Positions 50,350 to 64,000 of a DNA stretch of 64,000 nt are shown in pieces. The position numbers and the translations under genes were made by a program. A model generated the notes under the pieces. It was not told the origin of the DNA, did not search any database, and saw only the letters and a list, made by a program, of their open reading frames with translations. How positions within the stretch are numbered: position 1 is the first letter of the stretch; each line of letters starts with the position of its first letter. This DNA is from Promerops cafer (lineage: Eukaryota; Chordata; Aves; Passeriformes; Nectariniidae): positions 7,815 through 71,814 of the forward strand of contig VZSE01010699.1 in assembly GCA_013398275.1 (NCBI GenBank), in the 5' to 3' direction.

Positions 50350-53300
50350 CTGCAGGAACAAGAAGAGCCCTCGGTCACAAGGGGGACAAGTAACACAACA
50401 CACAGCTCCCAGTTCACAGCATGCTTTGCATTAACACAAGTAAAATTCATTACATTTGATTGTGGATTATTGACTTGGCAACTTAACACTGTGCAGTTGA
50501 TTGAGAGGAGTCCAGTCCTTACCTCACCAAAACTGCTTCCAATGTTTGTGTAAGTGTTCAGTGTGTTGTTTTTCCATACTATCTCAGTAATATACTGGGT
50601 TAGGGAACTGAAAGTTCCTTCTCCCAAAGTAGGTTTAACACTTCCTCATTTGCACTGATCAGCTTGAGATAACCAGCATCCAAGACAAACGGTTCCACTG
50701 CAGAGCTCCCTCTCCCCTGCAGTTTTATCAGAAAACCTGAATGAAACATACACATAAAGCATGATCCATGATTTCCTTCTTCCTACAAAACACACCAAGA
50801 GCTGCCTGTAACTAAGAAATCGGGGATGTCAGTTATTTGGAGCTAACACAGCAACCTTCTCCAAAGGGCTCACTGTAGCTGGTCTCACACCAATTCCGAC
50901 ACAAAGAAACACCCTTAAACTCCACTTCAGAGTTAGAAAATGTGCCCCAGACACTTGAGGAGTTGAGCCACGGTCCTGACATAACCTTTAGCTGTGCTTT
51001 CCTCCAACAGACACAAACAGACACTTTCCTGCTGACCTAACAGCACCCAAAATCTGCACAAGTTCCTTTGATCCCAGGTCAGGTGAAGCACAACCAGTTT
51101 GTTTTTACTTCTCCTCCCCTCCTTTTTCTCTTTGCCATTTCCAGCCACCCAAATCCCATGAGCTGAGGTTTAATTTCATCCTCCCGTGTTCTGTCAAGCT
51201 CCCAAAGTCTTATTCATAAACAGCTTCAATACTAACACAGTTCCATTATCACATTATTCAACACAGCAGCCCCCAGAACAGGGAGAAACAGGAAGGCAAG
51301 TTTACTGCAATTAAACTAAACCTGTGGAATGAGGGAAGGAGTGAGTGCTGTTTAGTGGACATCCATTAGGAAGCTGTTCATTAGATGGCCATGGGAAGGG
51401 AACTCCTCACTTTTAGCTACTGAACTCTCAGACCCCAAGGACAGAGACTCTCTAGGTACCTACCCTGTGCCTGCCCAGCTCCTGCAGCCACACCCAGGCA
51501 GGGGATCTCTCTTCCCAGGTACTGTCTGTACCTCCTGCTATCTCTCACACCCAGGAAGGAAACCTGGCACATTGTCACAGGGTCGTGCTCCTCACTTGTG
51601 GATCATGGGAACTCTTAGGGAAGTGCTCTGTCCTCCTCTGCCAGATGGAATTGTTTAAAAGACAAAAAAGCCTGGGGAAGGATGTTAAAAAAAAACCACT
51701 AAAGCTGCAATGCTAGAGTAAGTATTTCACAGGGAGGCAAACTGAAAACAAAATACACTGCATGGTGGAGAATCCACACTTGCAGTGTTTATGGATTAAC
51801 CAAGAGAACCTGGGGAGACCATTTTTACCCAGTAAAAGACATGAGCAGGACTGTTTAAGGAAGAGATTCTCCAAGGGGTTCAGACACAGCTGACATACAT
51901 GGCTGTGTGCAGTGGAAAAACAAAACCATGCAGGCACATACAGTACCTAGTACAGTGTATTTCCCTGGTATCCAGGAGGTAAAAGCAAGGCTGAGCAGCA
52001 GGACTGCTCAGTTTCTCGCAGAGCATTTAGGTAATTAAACAGCTTGCCAGTGGATCTCTTAAAGCACCAAAATAAAGGCAGGTTCTGCTGCAGTCATGTC
52101 CCTAAATCCATGGTTATACAGCCACTTTAACCCGGCATAAATCCGGCTGGAATGGTCAAAAAGGCAACAGGAGCTGACAGACTACAGAGCAAAGTGGTAC
52201 CTTGGGGTATCAGAGACATCTGGTACGACCTATTTCAGAATTGAGCAGGGAAGTGAACCAGGATCTTTTGCTCCTGGTTCTTTCTCTGCAGGTTAAGATT
52301 CAAAAGCCAGGTGTGTGATCAAACCCAGCCTTTGGTTCAAACCTAGCCTCTGGCTCCAGCCTCTGCCCAGCTGGAGGAGATGGAGCAGCTGTGGGCACTG
52401 ACACACAGAGGGACAGGAATCACATCCCAGGTGCCAGCACCAGCAGCACACAGTTCCCTGGTTTTACAGAAGGTGAATTTCCCAGGGATGTGCTGGCACT
52501 GCAGTTTTGAGAGTGGCACCGGATCAGTGGTGCTGAAATCCCCCAAAGCCTTCACACAGCTGTGTGAGAGGAAGGTGCTCTGGGGGAACTCAGGACATGT
52601 GGCACTTACCTCTCCAAACCCCACCTACTGATCTCAACTTCACCTGTCCTGGATTTCCACTTGCTCAATTCCTTTGTAAAATCATATACTGAAGACCAGG
52701 TTTTTGAACAGAGCTCCAGAGAAAACATTTCCATGGAATTTTTGCCTTTACCCAAGAAGAGGCTCCTGCTCTCTGAGCAGGTGATCAGACAGGCTGTCTC
52801 CCAGGCTGGGCTGCTCCCAAAGCCAAGCTCTTTGAGCTTGCAGCATTTAATGAGCTTAGTGTTTACTTGATAGGCAGTCGTCTTCCACCATTCCTGTTTC
52901 ATCCAGCCCAGAACCTCCTGTGGAGGAGCAGGGAGTTCAGACAGAAATTCTAAATGAAGTTTTATTACAGCTGAAGTCACTGAAGGATTTAGAGATCATA
53001 GGAATCTCAAAGACTAAAAATATTAGCTTAGATGAAAGGTCTTTAATAAGTTTCCTTTAAAGATGTTTGCCTATCTAGAATCTCCATTTAAGCACCTGTT
53101 ACAGCATTCCCATGGCACTGCTCCAGGGAAAAAGGTTATGAGGATGTCTGTAGTAGTTATTTTACAGCTTCCTTTGTCTGCACCTCCTCTCCTTTCTGGT
53201 CTCTTTGCTGTATTTAGCTTATTTCCAAAACAGAAACTCTCTCACAACAGCCACAGGTCTCTGGTCATCTGGGCACTCTGTGTTAAAGCTCAAATCAGAA

Positions 53301-54349
53301 AAAACAGTGCTGAAAAATAAAAAAAAAAATTGTATAAATGTGCAGTTGTAAAGGGGCACAGCTGTGCACCTTAATTTTAAAGGCTGAGTATGGGCAGATG
53401 TCATTCAATGCAGAAAACACAAATAAAAAAAAACCCAGGTAGTTACTATAGGTATGGAAATCACAAAAAATGAAACAGGCAACAAGGTGGACTTCCTTTT
53501 GACTCCCACTTGCCCTGTCTAAAGCCCAGAGCTCCTTGGGGTGAGGGGCACAGGGGTACTGCGTGCTGGAGGAGCTTTCCCAACACGACACAAACCTGGG
53601 AGCAAAGAGCTGCTCCTGCACAGCCCCGGGCACCAAACCCGACCTGCAGCCCTGGCAGTAACCCACAGCAGGCTGCAGCACCCCAGCACAGCACTGGCAC
53701 CTGCTCAATGAGCTCTTCTGCACCAGGAGACATCCAGAGCCTTTCCAGAGCAGAAGCAGGAACACTTCAGTGAAGTGGCACCTGTTTGCTCTTTTCAACA
53801 GACACCAGCACTGGGATGAGTTACTACAGGTATTCTGCATTTTTAAAATATCTTTACACACGCTTTTAACTACATACACTTACAGAAATCCACTTTATTC
53901 CCAAGTTTGACAATGGACAGTTCTCCACTGCCAGTTACCTGAGACTTAACCTATATTCCATCTTCCAGGAGGGCTTACACAAACCTTCAGCTCTCCCCAT
54001 CCCAAGGCCATTCCATTGAAAGGAGGTAAAAGACCTCATTTAAAGCTCCTGGCCTTTCAGTCAGCAGGAATTTGCTCCCATTTATCACAAAGCCCTGTGG
54101 ATGGAATCTCCCTTCACACCTCTGTTGGGGCACTCCTGCTCATCTGACCCTGTTATTGCTGGGCATAAACAGAGCTGGGCAGTGTCTTCAAACAGAAACC
54201 CAGGCTGGTTTCACTTCTGTGCTCTATTTCTATATTAACCCCACTTGCAAGCTCCTGAGCCAAGAGCTGAGACAGCTCAGTGCTACAGCAGTGGGAGCTC
54301 CTCCCAGTTTAGCCTTTCCTGGGAAAAAATTCAGTTGGGCCACCAAATC

Positions 54350-54397
54350 TTTTCCACCAGCAAACCCAGTACATTTTCCACCAGCAAACCCAGTACA
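54350..54397 (+). repeat. Perfect 24-bp tandem duplication
   Basis: A 24-bp unit beginning TTTTCCACCAGC and ending CAGTACA occurs twice back to back with no mismatch, which points to a recent duplication. Confidence 0.95.
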
Positions 54398-57300
54398 ACA
54401 TTTCTACTCCAGGCATGATTATGCTACCAACCCCCTTTCCCATCTGTGACATCAGCTGAGAACAACTGGGGGACCTAGAAATTACTGCAGTTGAAAAAGC
54501 CACGCACCTGATATGACAGATAAGCATCCTGGAGACACTTCACACCCAAATTTTAGTCAAGACTGGCATCTGAAAGGTTACCCAAATTCAAGGTACAAGC
54601 AGCATCTCAATGTTCAGACAGCAAAAATATAAGGTGAAAACCTCAAGAGACACTGCAACCAGAACATCTGCTCCATGCCATGCAATTCAAGGCAACCACA
54701 CATCAGATCACTCTGGTCACTGGTCAGTTTGCAGGCAAAATATCTCTGTAAATTAATCCAGGCCCAGAAGTACACAACCAGCAAATGACTCTTTTTCCTT
54801 CCTTTCAAGCTGCAGACATACCCAAGATTGTAAATCACATTATTTCCTGTCAGTTCTCCCAACAGGAATGTCTGACTAATGTTTCAGCTTTGTGGTACTA
54901 CAACACTTAAGTTTTTTTTTAATTGAAACAGATACCCAGCTTCCCCTCCTGCTTGTCATTTTAATCCCTGCCAACTTCCAGAGCTCCAAGGGCAGAAGAC
55001 TCCCTTTTCCAATTACACAATAGGATAGTATTACTGCTAGAAGCTGCAGCAAGAGTTGAATTATTGTAACCCTTGGGTAATAAAAAGTACAGTAGTATGT
55101 TAAGTTGCAGGGTTCCCTTCTCAGCTGTCAGCATTCACTTTTTAGGATATTAGATGGGAAGGGGAATAACTGTCTGACCTGGGAAAGCCCAGAGAAGCTC
55201 CGCACTCATGACATTTCCATCAGCTGCACATATTCCTCGCAATCTGTTTTTCCACATTATTTTTCCTTTGACTATTAACCCCCCTCTGGCAGATCCTATC
55301 TCAAACCATTTGTAATGGACTCATAAATCACAGCTCTGTGACAGCAAGGTGTGCTATGGGAGAAAACAGCAATAGCACAGTTAGGAAACAATCAAGGATA
55401 ATAAAACCTAAACGCAGACTCTGCTGTGGACAGTCATAAAAGGTCAAAGAAAAACTAAGACACTGATGCAGACCTCATTCTACTTTTCTTCAGCTACAGT
55501 TACCTTTGTCTGGTTTTGGTTGGGATGGATCCAGGGGCTTTTATTATCTCAAACACTTCTGACCACATCAGATGCTCGGTAACAAGTTCAGCCCAATTTG
55601 CTGCGGTCAAGACCAAACAGCCCAAGTGCTGACACCACTCGTTCCACGAATACCAAGTGACAAGGATTAGAGATTAAAATAAAAGCAAGAAGTGATGGAT
55701 CGGAAGGCTTTAGCAGAAGCTGCTGTACTCTGTCTCCCCCAGGTCCCCTGTAATCTGTATTTATTTACAGAGCAATTGTACAAGTCACGTCACAGCTTTT
55801 GAGTCAGCGAATTCCTCCTTGGAGACGTTCACCTGCGTATTATTCATTTTATTCTGCAGAGCTCTAACTTTTCAGTAACAACTGAGCACACAGCAGCACT
55901 AGCCCCAATTAATGACTGAACACACTCTCACAGCTTGTTTTCTCAATTCAGGTCTCGGTGTTGTACACACTGCAAACACAGCCAAAAAAACCCCAGAAAC
56001 ACTGAGCAGCTTTTATCCTCCATTGCTCCAGGAATGGAACACACGTGAAATTCAGAGGGACAAGAGGGACCTCTTTAAAGAGGTTCTCTAGGAACAAGTA
56101 ACTCATGCATCTGTCCTGAAGCCTCATGCAGAGGAACTAAAATAATCCATGGGCAGGAGAGAAGTGAGGCAGCTTCACTTTCTCTGGCACCAGAGTGCTG
56201 CTGACATCGGATACTTCTCACCATTTCGGGCTGCCAACACAGTCATGGCAAGTCCTGCACAGATTAAAGGAGTAGCAATGGGCTTCTAAAGGCAGCTGCC
56301 AAAGAGATCCTTACTCCTCCTCCAGACAAGCTCAAGGATCAGTGTTTTGCCAAATCCTTGTTTATCACTTTAGCCTCCAGCAGCTCTTCCAAGCATCCTT
56401 GCAATCAGCTGTACCTGATTTCCCTTCCTCATTCCCACCTCCAAACCAGGCCAGTTCTCTGTCCACGGGACAAGTCCCAACGTCCCAGCCCAACTCTAAA
56501 ATAATTATCAAGTGAGTTACAATACACTGAAGGCACTCCCAACTGTGAGCTTCTAAATAATCCAGAGTTGCCTGCGGCCTAATCTCATGGACCAACCAGT
56601 TGTCAAAACATTTTACATCCCGGGAGAAGAAGCTACAACCCCTGATAGCCTGGAGCACAGCACTTGTCTGTAATTCCCTAACTGTTTACACGTAAGGATC
56701 CAGCATCTCCAGGAGCACGTTCTGCAGGTGCTTTCCATCCCTGTAGGTGTTTTCTGACCAGATGCAGCTCCTGTTAGCACATCTACAGAGGTGTACAGCA
56801 CACAGGGAAAAATTAACATTTCCTTGGCACCTCCTTCCCAGCAAGGATGTATTTCCAGATGGCACACTTGCATCTACTCTCAAAACTAATTTATCTCTTT
56901 AGTTTATATAAATCCAGTGCAAGCCTCCACCATGTGTCCAAGGAAAAGAGCCATCACACACCACCAGAAGAGCAGGATGGAGCAGCATCAAGGCTTTCTG
57001 GGAACAGCTACTCATCCCGACCTTTTGCCAGGATCACTAATGATTTCTGCACCAGCATTTGTCTTCTGGGTAACAGAAACAATGTTTTATTTATTAAACT
57101 TGTCATTGAACATGACAATGCAATTTACTGGCTTTCATCTGGTGCCAAGAATTCCTGTGAAGCATAAAGTTTGCAAAAAGTCACTTCCCAATAAATCGTG
57201 GCAGTGAGTGACTATGCAATCTGTTAGCCCCACATGAAAGAGGAAAGTGGGGACTACAGATAAAAGTTCCACAGATTGCAAAAGAACATGCCTAACTTTT

Positions 57301-60300
57301 AATAAATGGATTAAAGACATTGAAGTTGCCTGTAGAACTGACCAACTTTGCCAACAGGTTTTGTGACTAATGTTACTGCACAGTGAGGGATCTTCCCCAT
57401 TTTAAATCTCAATTTCACACAAAATAATATTTTCTTTGTTAGCTCTAACTACAGGTAGGAAATCTTAGCTAAACAAAACGCAAATAACCCGTTACAGCAC
57501 AGCACTGAGAGACAAGAACTCAGCCTGATTTTGCAAACTCTTCATGAGGCAGCTGCAACACCTGGTTTCACTACCAGGAGAGATGAACACAAGTGTGTTT
57601 GTGCCCCAAAAGGTTTTGAAATCACCCAATGCAGTAGGGCTGAGTTGGTTCACAAGTCTGGTGACGTGTTTTTCACACTGTCTTCCTGCCTTCCACTCAA
57701 ATCTTCTGAGGAAGAACCCCAATCCATCCCTAGAGAAGGGCTGCCTAATTTTTAGAGGTGTCACTTATTTTTTTTAATTGAAACCGTAATTATTACAAAT
57801 ACAGCAGCTCTTGAGATTCAGTGCTGTCATTTGCCATCCTGACCATCTACAAACATGTCATTTGTGATGCTTTCTTTTAATCCTGCTAACACCCAATGAC
57901 CTTTCCAAATGCTCTTTTCTTCTGTGCACTATTTGCTTCATGTTCCAATCAGCCTGCACACAAAAGTTTTAGAATTGCTCCATTGAAATGGAGAAGTTTT
58001 TTCTTGCAGAAAGAGCAAAGTTGGGCAAGTTGGTCTTGGCTTGACAGATCCAGGTTCTCCTTCCAGTCAACTGCAACTTAAATTCTGTTTTGTGAAAAAT
58101 CACATCAAAAACATTTGAGAAAATACACACTGTAGAGCAGCAGGGAGCATGCACTGTACTTGAAGGTGACAGCAAACATCTTGTGCTTACTTACAGCAAA
58201 GCTAACACAGCGTCAACATCCCAAATTCATTTGCTCTACCCCAGCTCTCTGTGGAGCCAACAGCTGCCTGGCTTCAGATGCAAACTCAGCACTTTCCAGC
58301 TCCTGGAGTCTGCAGCCAGGGTTGTAAATTCAGGAGATAACTCTGGCAAGTAACCGGATGCCTGGCAAGGCAGGCAGGAGGCAGAGAGGATCTCTCACTA
58401 GCCCTCTCCCCTGAAAGTTCTCCCATTCCTCAAAGGTCAAAAAAGTAGGTTAATATGCCTTCTGCTTGGGTCTCGCATGATGGACCTCAGTGACTGCCCT
58501 GCAGAGCTCCCAACAGTCCAGTTCTGTCCCAGGAATTCAAGTTTTAAACCAGGAAGCTCCTGGTTTTGCATACCTATAGGCCATGGGAATATCACACCTA
58601 ACAACATATTCGTGCCTGCCAGAATTCCTTCCTTTGCTGTAATTCCCAGACCTGCCTATCCTTGCAATTTTTTCATGCCTTCCTCGCCACTTTTGAACCC
58701 ACCTGACCTACCCTCCATCACACCTGCAGACAGGCACAGCTCCACACAGGCTCTGCGACCACGCCAAGCAGTGGTGACGCCTTCTGTGGGAGCAGGGCTC
58801 ACCTGGCACACGCATGCCAGCCCCAGTCCCTGGCACGATTTTCCTTCACTCTCACACGAAGATAACAATTATTCCATCTGGCCAGTCTTCACCTTACCAA
58901 GCTCTGGATTAGCCCTGTCTGGACTCATGGCTACGTGAAGCTGTTTTTGACCACCCAGCAGAACACCATCAGTGCTGAGCCACGATTACACCCACACCTC
59001 TCTCGAGGACCCCTGGATCTGCAGGGTGACAGCACTTGCAGGGTAAACACAGCTGTAGTCAGCACAATGCAGCTGATATTTTACCTCATTCCTCCATTTC
59101 ATGGCTCTCTCCTCCCTTGAATTAACACACCAAAAGCCCCATCTCTTGTTTCCTGAGCCTGTCTCAGGTTGCAAGCCCAGGCTGGCAGCCAGGCCCCCAC
59201 TGCCTGGGCTGGCAGAAGCTTTTTAAATCCTGGTATTTACCAAAGCAAGAGTGGCCAGGGAAGGCAGGTAACAGGACATCACTTTGAAACTCAGCAGTTT
59301 GTCTAATGGAAAAGAGAGAAAGTATCACCTGCAGAAACACAAACAAACTTCCCTGAGGGAATAAAGTGTATTTTATTTATGGTGGCTTCAGGCAACCACT
59401 AAGCTTCTGTCTTCAGTGCAGTCTCAAACATTTTTCCTTCTGCACAAAATCCTCTTACTTCAGTGCCGTTTTCAGTCTTGTTTCAGCTGATGCTGCTAAA
59501 ATTGTGAGATCCTGAGTTCTGCTTTCACCCAGGCTTGTAACGCTCCCACTTTGCAACAAGGACGTGATTGAAATTCCAAGTCAATGCACCAGGAAAGGAC
59601 TCGGCTCCACTTTCTGTGGAGGACGTCCCCTTCAGACTCAGGGAAGGACACGCTCTGCAGCACGGCTGCAACACCTGGAGTCGAGTCCCAAGGGGCTAAA
59701 CCCAGAGCCAGGGCTCCCAAACCAACCCTGCACGGAAAATAATACAGGCACACTGATGAAATATAAACTAGTGAGGTTTAATTTGCATAGAGCAGGAATA
59801 AAGTAGGCAACTTATGAGCAGGGCGACCAGATAAGTCAAGTGCCTGCAAATCCATTCCCTAATTCTTCAGCCCAGCTTGGAAGGTGCGGCACAAAGAGCA
59901 GGAGCTCAAAGCAAACTGCATTATTTCCTTCTGAAGCCTACAAGAGGGAGGGAGGGCAAAACAGCAGCACCAGATAATACAAGGAAATTAATCTGCTGGT
60001 TGGTGCCAAGGCTCAGACCACCACTCCAGGAAACACAGCACCAGGTATTACCTAAGGCAACTAAAGTCATTCGAAACAGAAGATTATTTTGGACATAAAA
60101 AGACAGAATAGATCCTGCTTTCAATTCCTCACTCAAAACTTCACTGCATCAAAAAACGCAGGAGAAGGACAAGGTTCCACTGCATCTGGCATTACAGAGG
60201 AGAATTACAAGAATTTAGCTGAAAAACAAGCAAAGCCCCTTCCTCAAATCCACCCTCCCATGATAAATCCTCTCAGCTCAACTACCAGAGAAAAGCCTTT

Positions 60301-61257
60301 AAAACTTCCTCAATACCACATTCCCCCTCGTGCCCCACCAAGGAAGTTTCAAAAGCAAATGTCTCATCTACCACACAGGCAAGAGCTCCAACTTCCCAGG
60401 ACAATCTGCTTGCAAGCATCTGTCCCCATCCTGCTTTAGGACATAGGACTAGTAAGTGAATTTTGGCCACTGGATCAGGTCCAGGAACCCTGAATTATTC
60501 AGCTCAAGTCACAAGAGTTTCACACTCTCCCAGTCTTTCAGTCACACTTCAACCCAGCTTCCACTACAGTACTTGGTCACTTCCCACAGGAATGTCAGCA
60601 GGAACCCCTCAGCCACAGACTATTAAATGTTTAAGAAGGCATCACACCGAAGATGAAGAAAAAGAGCAGTTTATACTCCAGTTTGAAGTGGCCACACCCC
60701 CGCTGCACCGGCCTGAGCTCCTGATCTTCAAGTTAGAGAAGCTTTCCAATTAGCACAACCTATCAGCAAACATGATTTGGGCTAAAGCCCAACTAGAAAG
60801 AGCAGGAAGCCTGGGAAAAGCTTGTGTTGGTCAGACATATTAATTATTCCTTCAGGGATGAAGCCTCTGTGGTGCAAAGAAATTCAAATTTGAAATCCCA
60901 TGTTTTTAAGCGAGAGGTTTTTTTGCCCTTATTCCTGGAAATGGCAAAGGCTTGGGAAGAACTGAAGCTATGGGCCTTTCTCCTTGCATTAAGGAGAGAC
61001 ACAAAGATTTATTTGGTTGAGGCTTTTTAAATTCTTCAGGACTCCCATCATGAATCAGTGGGAAAGCAGGAAATGTTATAATGCACTTTAAAAATCAGTT
61101 TGTGAATCACTTTATAAAGTGATTGACCAAAACATATTGATAAAAACAGAATATCAGCATCTCTTTTGAGTATCTTCTACTTCTCTAATCATCTCCTTCA
61201 CCTGGAAAAAAAGTTATTAGAGCACATTGGATTAAAGTAGGGTAAAACAAGAGGGCT

Positions 61258-61372
61258 GAGCATGGACAGGGCTCTGAGGAACCTGCTCTAGTGAAGGTGT
61301 CCCTGCTCACACAGGGGGCTGGACTAGATGGCCTTTAAAGGTCCTTCCAACCCAAACTATCCTGGGATTCCA
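61258..61372 (+). mobile_element. CR1 LINE 3'-terminal fragment
   Basis: The pattern 'ggggctggactagatggcct', then 'ggtccttccaacccaaacta' and 'tcctgggattcc', is a CR1 terminus. It lies about 300 bp from the next copy in the same orientation. Confidence 0.85.
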
Positions 61373-61678
61373 TAGCCCTAAACTATGTACAGGCACCTTT
61401 CAGAACCTCACATTTCTCCAGTAAAATTGCTCCCTTCAGCAGGCACTGAAAACAGTTTTATTTTAACTTGAGGTGGGTCTATCACAGTGTGAATCAGCTC
61501 AAAGGGGACAAATCACAGCAAAACACTTCTCTACCAGTTCACTTTGCAGGGTAAGGAGCTCCTCAGATGTGACCAAACATCCCCACAAAGGGCAGACAGA
61601 AAGACAGACACAGGCACTGGCACTGCCCATCGAGTCTGCAGAAGTATCCTGAGTCTAAATTTGAATTTTAAGGCTTTG

Positions 61679-62033
61679 GGGTGATCTAACCAGGGCCTTC
61701 CAGTGCCTGAAGGGAGCTGACAGGAAGGATGGTGACAGACCATGGACAAGGGATGGAGGGACAGGACACAGGGAATGGCTTCCCACTGCCAGAGGGCAGG
61801 GATAGGTGGGATCTTAGGAAGGAATTGTTCCCCATGAGGGTGGGGAGGCCCTGGCACAGGCTGTCCAGAGAAGCTGTGGCTGACCCCGGACTCCTGGAAG
61901 TCCAAGGTCCAAGTCCAGACTGGACAGGGCTTGGAGCACCTGGGGACAGTGGAAGGTGTCCTTGCCCACAGCAGGGATGGAATGGATGGGCTCCAAGGTC
62001 CCTTCCAGATCAAACCATCCCATGATTCTCTGA
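61679..62033 (+). mobile_element. CR1 LINE 3'-end fragment (~355 bp)
   Basis: It reads through 'ccttccagtgcctgaaggga', 'gggaatggcttcccactgcc', 'ggccctggcacaggctgtcc' and 'gacagggcttggagcacctg' to 'cccatgattctctgatg'. It gives chance open frames on both strands. Confidence 0.93.
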
Positions 62034-64000
62034 TGCAACAACGGCAAACTGGACCAGTACAGAGCACTGGGGAGTGCTGGATGATGATGTGCAACCCAAG
62101 TTCCCCAGTCATCCTTCATCCAGGGAAGTCAAGGGATGGCTGGAAAGCAATGCTGACAGCTGTGGAAGCAGAAATTGAGACGGGCAGCATTGTTGTTTTC
62201 CCAAAGAAAGTAATTTCTCAACTCCAGCAATAAGGACTAAAAATAGTCACCCAAAAGAGCTGAGCTGCACTTTCATTCTGTTTCACTACCAGATGTGAAC
62301 TAGTCCCATATCAGCATACATATTTACCATATGAGGAAATCCTGTTTGAACAACTTCAGCTTGTGAATCTTTTTCCCTCCCTAATAAACCACAAGATTAA
62401 GCATCACTGCAATGGCAGTATTCCCCACCCCAGTGATATCCTCTACTTGATTACTTTGGGAATTTGCCGTTTAAGATAACATTTAGCTAAGCTCACACAC
62501 TTGGCTTGCCTAATAAAACACAGACTCTACAAAACAGCTGAAGCTGGTGTTTCTCAAAAGGTAAGAGGTGCAAAGGACTTGCTGTGGATACTGAAAACGT
62601 CCCACACCCCCACAGCACATGGTGGAGGTCCAAAAGGGGCATGACCAGGTTAGAGATGGGCTCTGATTCCAGACAAACAACTCCTATCCTGAAAACCTTT
62701 GTGACCCTTAGCAGCACACGAGGTTTGTGTTGGTGTCACTGTCACATCACACATCCTGGGCTGTGCTTCACTGCTCCTTATCTGCCTCACAAATCCTAGA
62801 TGGATGATGCACAGCCAGCACTACACTAGACAGTCTGAATTTATGGATGATTAAATCATAAATTTTGCTAAAACTGCCCTCCTTTTCCTCAAGAGTTGCA
62901 TAGCAGAAGAAATCCTTGCTAACATGATCAGGCCAGTTTACATAACCTGGAAAGGAAGGGTTTTATTTTTACAAAGAGTAACTGGATTCTGTCCATTCAT
63001 AACCCCCAATTGCAGAAATCTCAGCAGATCCACTCTCCCAAGTCCTGCTTTGCCCTGAACAGTGCATTCCATTTATTTTTAGCACAGGAGACACCGTCCA
63101 TCCAGGCAGTTTTCAAGCTTCATGTGTTGCCCTGTCCTGTTTCCCTGAGCACCTGACTGAAATGTGGGCACAGCTCCGAGTTCTCCAAGGAGACAAATGT
63201 CTGTTCTACGCAGCCATTGGTAACCCTGTGGTACCAGGAAGGTGTCTGACCCAATATCCTGCACCATACCAACTGTTCTCTTCAATGAAAGGGCCGTTCC
63301 ATCCTTTCAATGCTCCACTTCTGAATTCTGGTCTCAGACCACTAAAAATAAAGATCCTGGAAGAACCCTAAACACTGGGTTTGCACTGGAGGCTGCAGGT
63401 TCATCCCTGAAGTCCACTCAATACTGGAAACCACCACATAGTGTTGGAAGTTCTGATCAAATTTCTCCCATGCCCAGTGGTCTCCATGACTAAACATGAA
63501 AAAACCAGAAGGCAGCAAAACCTTGTAACACTCAGGAAATTTCCAAAGGATTTGTGCTGTACCTCCTCCAAACAACTGACACAGTTACATTTAAACCCTG
63601 ACTGGATTCTCCTAACAGCACGTTTTAATATCCCCTTCACAGAAGTTGGTAGCACTGTTGTTATTTTCCATGAAGCCTCCTTGTTTTCTTGGAACTCTTT
63701 TCCTGTGAGGATTTTTGCAGTGGCAGAAGTTAGGACAGTCTGTTGGAATCCCAATTGGAGATTCCACAGTCAGGTCTCGCACATACAGATTTCAGTGTGT
63801 TACAATTAGGTACACAGCTGGAATAAGATGCTCCATCCTGCCAGGACTCAGGTCCTCAGCACCTGCTCTTGTTTGAACCAACAAGGAACAGAACTTTGAT
63901 CATAACTGTTCTTCACCTTTCACCTGACATTAAAGATCTTTATCCTGCACGATACAGGTAGCTCCAGCTCCAGAGAAAAAACAAAAGGCATTGGCTCTGA

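Larger units (their letters stand above)
50350..64000 (-). other. CAPZB: CAPZB intron 1 (partial)
   Basis: At least 13.7 kb lie between exon 2 and the right edge. I found no CpG-rich stretch and no ATG-plus-donor that would fit exon 1, so the promoter is expected further right. It contains CR1 copies near 61.3 and 61.7 kb and a 24-bp tandem duplication at 54350-54397. The rest shows only short chance open frames. Confidence 0.8.

Noticed and set aside
53295..53879. 194-residue minus-strand open frame in CAPZB intron 1
   Set aside because: There are no domain, signal or homology features I recognise, and no codon pattern setting it apart. It is unsupported as a gene.
61531..62112. 193-residue minus-strand open frame
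   Set aside because: It is antisense to the CR1 copy at 61679-62033; the same frame type recurs over other CR1 tails.

Overview
The window is ordinary vertebrate nuclear DNA, almost certainly from a bird and probably a songbird. It has compact GT-AG genes with vertebrate orthologues. It also carries many short, 5'-truncated CR1 LINE tails, several of which end in the 'ccttccaacccaaaccatt' style 3' end that I associate with passerines (inference). There is no operon, CRISPR array, prokaryotic signal or viral gene.

Layout. Positions 1-687 hold the upstream/5'-UTR end of SLC66A1: a GC-rich stretch with a diverged ~31-nt repeat, then a ~260-bp pyrimidine tract. SLC66A1 (PQLC2, the lysosomal cationic amino-acid exporter) lies on the plus strand from 688 to 5034. 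Seven coding exons join without a frame break into a 304-residue protein. A gap of about 2.8 kb follows (5035-7861) with a (TATATC)n microsatellite. The rest of the window, from the poly(A) signal at 7862 to 64000, is the minus-strand gene CAPZB (F-actin capping protein beta subunit), read from high to low coordinates. Exons 2-8 and both alternative 3' ends are present. The exon carrying the initiator ATG is not seen and should lie beyond 64000. All exon phases match. The joined exons plus the missing Met give 277 residues (beta1) or 272 residues (beta2), the known lengths of the two vertebrate isoforms. The two genes are tail to tail, the same arrangement as human 1p36.13.

The most informative part is the CAPZB 3' end. 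A 113-bp alternative exon (10570-10682) encodes the muscle-type beta1 tail. Its downstream intron carries a bipartite Quaking-type element (ACUAAC-N3-UAAU), another ACUAA and a UGCAUG RBFOX site. Its upstream intron carries UUCUU PTB-type motifs next to a purine-interrupted acceptor tract. This matches the QK-versus-PTB control described for mouse Capzb exon 9.

More than 90 percent of the CAPZB span is intron. What I can name there is about sixteen CR1 pieces, a few microsatellites and small tandem duplications. I found no convincing extra gene, RNA gene or new system. The long open frames in the introns are antisense or chance frames, many of them over CR1 tails.
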